Below, one piece after another: positions 4,950-6,045 of a stretch of 6,045 bases of DNA. The position numbers and the translations under genes were made by a program. The stretch is taken from positions 1 to 6,045 of the forward strand of contig JAGVLZ010000336.1 of the NCBI GenBank assembly GCA_020054055.1. The letters are read 5' to 3'. This stretch comes from Phycisphaerales bacterium. Lineage in GTDB: Bacteria; Planctomycetota; Phycisphaerae; Phycisphaerales; UBA1924. Under the pieces are notes generated by a model. That model made no database searches. It worked only from the letters and a program-made list of their open reading frames with translations, and was not told the origin of the DNA. The number at the start of each line of letters is the position of its first letter. Within the stretch, counting starts at the first letter, position 1.

Positions 4950-6045
4950 TTACTGGGGCTTCGGGGCCGAGACGGGGGCCGGCGGCGGCGTGGTGCCCGT
5001 CGGGTTGTTCATCGGCGGGGCGCCCTCGGGGTTGATGCCCGTCGGCGGCGGGACCCGGACAATGCCGCTGAACTGGATGTCGAGGTTCTCTTCCTTCGGC
5101 ACGTCGGTGGTCAGCGCGATGCGCCCGCGGAAGTTGTTCGCGCTCGGCCCGGCCTTGCCGATGAGTTTCACCTTGAACCCCTTGATGTCCCCCTCCTGAT
5201 AGGGCTCCATCGTCACGCTCAGCCCGGCGAGCGTCGCGTCCATCACCTCGGCCTTGGTGATATTGAAGGGCTTGTTGTCCTTGCGCGTCACGATCGCCTC
5301 GCGGGCGATGTCGCTCCCCGCCACCACCGGCGGGACGCGGATCAACTGCGGGTTGACAGCCAGTTCGCCCTTCACCGCGGCGAAGGTGTTGACCTTGAGT
5401 TCCTGCGCCTCCTGCGGCCCCCCTTTTTCCTTCGCGGCCAGCGTCTTGATCGTCAAAAGTTTCAGCACGCGACCGACCGGCGCATTGTCATTGAGCGTCA
5501 CGTTGATGACCTTCACGCCGGGAAGTTCCGGCTCGACCATCACCTCGGGTTTCGCCTCAGGCCCCGCGATTTCAGCGGTCACCTCCGCGCCGTTCGACTC
5601 CACGCCCGTGATCTTCATCTCGGCGTCGCGGCTGACAACCACCAGTTGAACCGTCCGCTTCTCGCCGATGCTGACCTGCCCGAACTGCACGGTGTTCGGC
5701 CGGGCCTCGACGAGAGGAACAACCTGCGCGCTGATGACCAGCGACATGTTCGGCTGCTGCGCGTCGTTCGAGGAAACCTGGATCGAGCGCTGCTGCTTGC
5801 CCGCACCCTTGGGGTTGTAGGTGATGTCGATGATATCGCCCTCGCCCGGCTCGAACTCCTGCTTCGAGAGTTTGGCGACGGTGCAGCCGCAGCCGGTGTT
5901 GATCGCGTTGATGACCAGTTTGCCCGTCCCCATGTTCTTGAACGGGAACTTGCAGAGCAGCGGCGTATCGCCCATGACGACGCCGAAGTCGTGGCTGCTC
6001 GACTCGAAGACGAGGCGAGCCCCCTCGCCGATCGGGGCCGCCGGC
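4950..6045 (-). CDS. DUF1573-containing protein, C-terminal part (runs off right edge)
   Basis: 364 residues are visible. The frame stays open through the right edge, so the N-terminus and any signal peptide lie outside. An internal ATG at 5975 is not the start, because the DUF1573 signature begins upstream of it: FESSSHDFGVVMGD (13-26 of the visible part), then FKNMG (35-39) and the hallmark CGCT (52-55). DUF1573 is an immunoglobulin-like beta domain found in envelope proteins of Bacteroidetes and planctomycetes. The rest reads as further beta-sandwich repeats: VPLVEARPNTVQFGQVSIG starts a second, similar H/Q-FG-x-V-x-x-G module, with later units around LAVNPQLIRVPPVVAG and LTTDVPKEENLDIQFSG. 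The C-terminus is a Pro/Asn/Thr-rich tail of about 35 residues, likely disordered. Location is presumed periplasmic or surface. Function is unknown. A strong terminator follows. Confidence 0.88.
   Translation of the reverse strand, partial: PAAPIGEGARLVFESSSHDFGVVMGDTPLLCKFPFKNMGTGKLVINAINTGCGCTVAKLSKQEFEPGEGDIIDITYNPKGAGKQQRSIQVSSNDAQQPNMSLVISAQVVPLVEARPNTVQFGQVSIGEKRTVQLVVVSRDAEMKITGVESNGAEVTAEIAGPEAKPEVMVEPELPGVKVINVTLNDNAPVGRVLKLLTIKTLAAKEKGGPQEAQELKVNTFAAVKGELAVNPQLIRVPPVVAGSDIAREAIVTRKDNKPFNITKAEVMDATLAGLSVTMEPYQEGDIKGFKVKLIGKAGPSANNFRGRIALTTDVPKEENLDIQFSGIVRVPPPTGINPEGAPPMNNPTGTTPPPAPVSAPKPQ

Noticed and set aside
1..6045. CRISPR arrays, tRNA or rRNA genes, insertion sequences
   Set aside because: I saw no regularly spaced repeats, no cloverleaf or rRNA-like segments, no transposase motifs, and no target-site duplications around the restriction-modification genes.

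Overview
The window looks like chromosomal DNA of a GC-rich bacterium, most likely a planctomycete of the Phycisphaerae type. The reasons are a secreted protein that opens with a W-[TS]-x-G-G-x-G-[DN]-[YW]-[ST]-[ND]-P-x-N-W type motif, a long DUF1573 protein, and a class I (FbaB/DhnA-type) fructose-bisphosphate aldolase next to an HU-like protein. This assignment is inference from protein style, not from a marker gene.

Layout. Positions 1-342 (minus) hold the N-terminal part of an exported protein that runs off the left edge. Positions 343-617 are a divergent intergenic region with a candidate promoter on each strand, four back-to-back small stem-loops, and a striking tandem 8-mer/palindrome. 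Positions 618-1757 (plus) encode a beta-class DNA methyltransferase with an N-terminal winged-helix-like domain. Facing it, and overlapping it by 16 bp at the 3' end, is a minus-strand gene (1742-2368 or 2386) whose product carries a PD...EIK nuclease signature; I read this as the cognate restriction endonuclease. It is preceded at 2 nt by a small HicB-like gene (2389-2640), itself abutting the aldolase gene (2643-3761). Further right on the minus strand come an HU-like DNA-binding protein (3843-4175), a small putative lipoprotein (4412-4744), a strong intrinsic terminator (4888-4919), and a DUF1573 protein (4950 to beyond the right edge).

How the genes fit together. The HU and aldolase genes are core functions, while the methyltransferase, nuclease and HicB-like genes form a probable type II restriction-modification module. 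The nuclease and HicB-like genes sit flush against the 3' end of the aldolase gene, so restriction may depend on read-through from a housekeeping operon. The methyltransferase has its own promoter, whose spacer is filled by a near-perfect palindrome. The most unusual hypothesis in the window is a restriction-modification module with split control: a self-binding methyltransferase on one side, and a HicB-like protein translationally coupled to the nuclease on the other.
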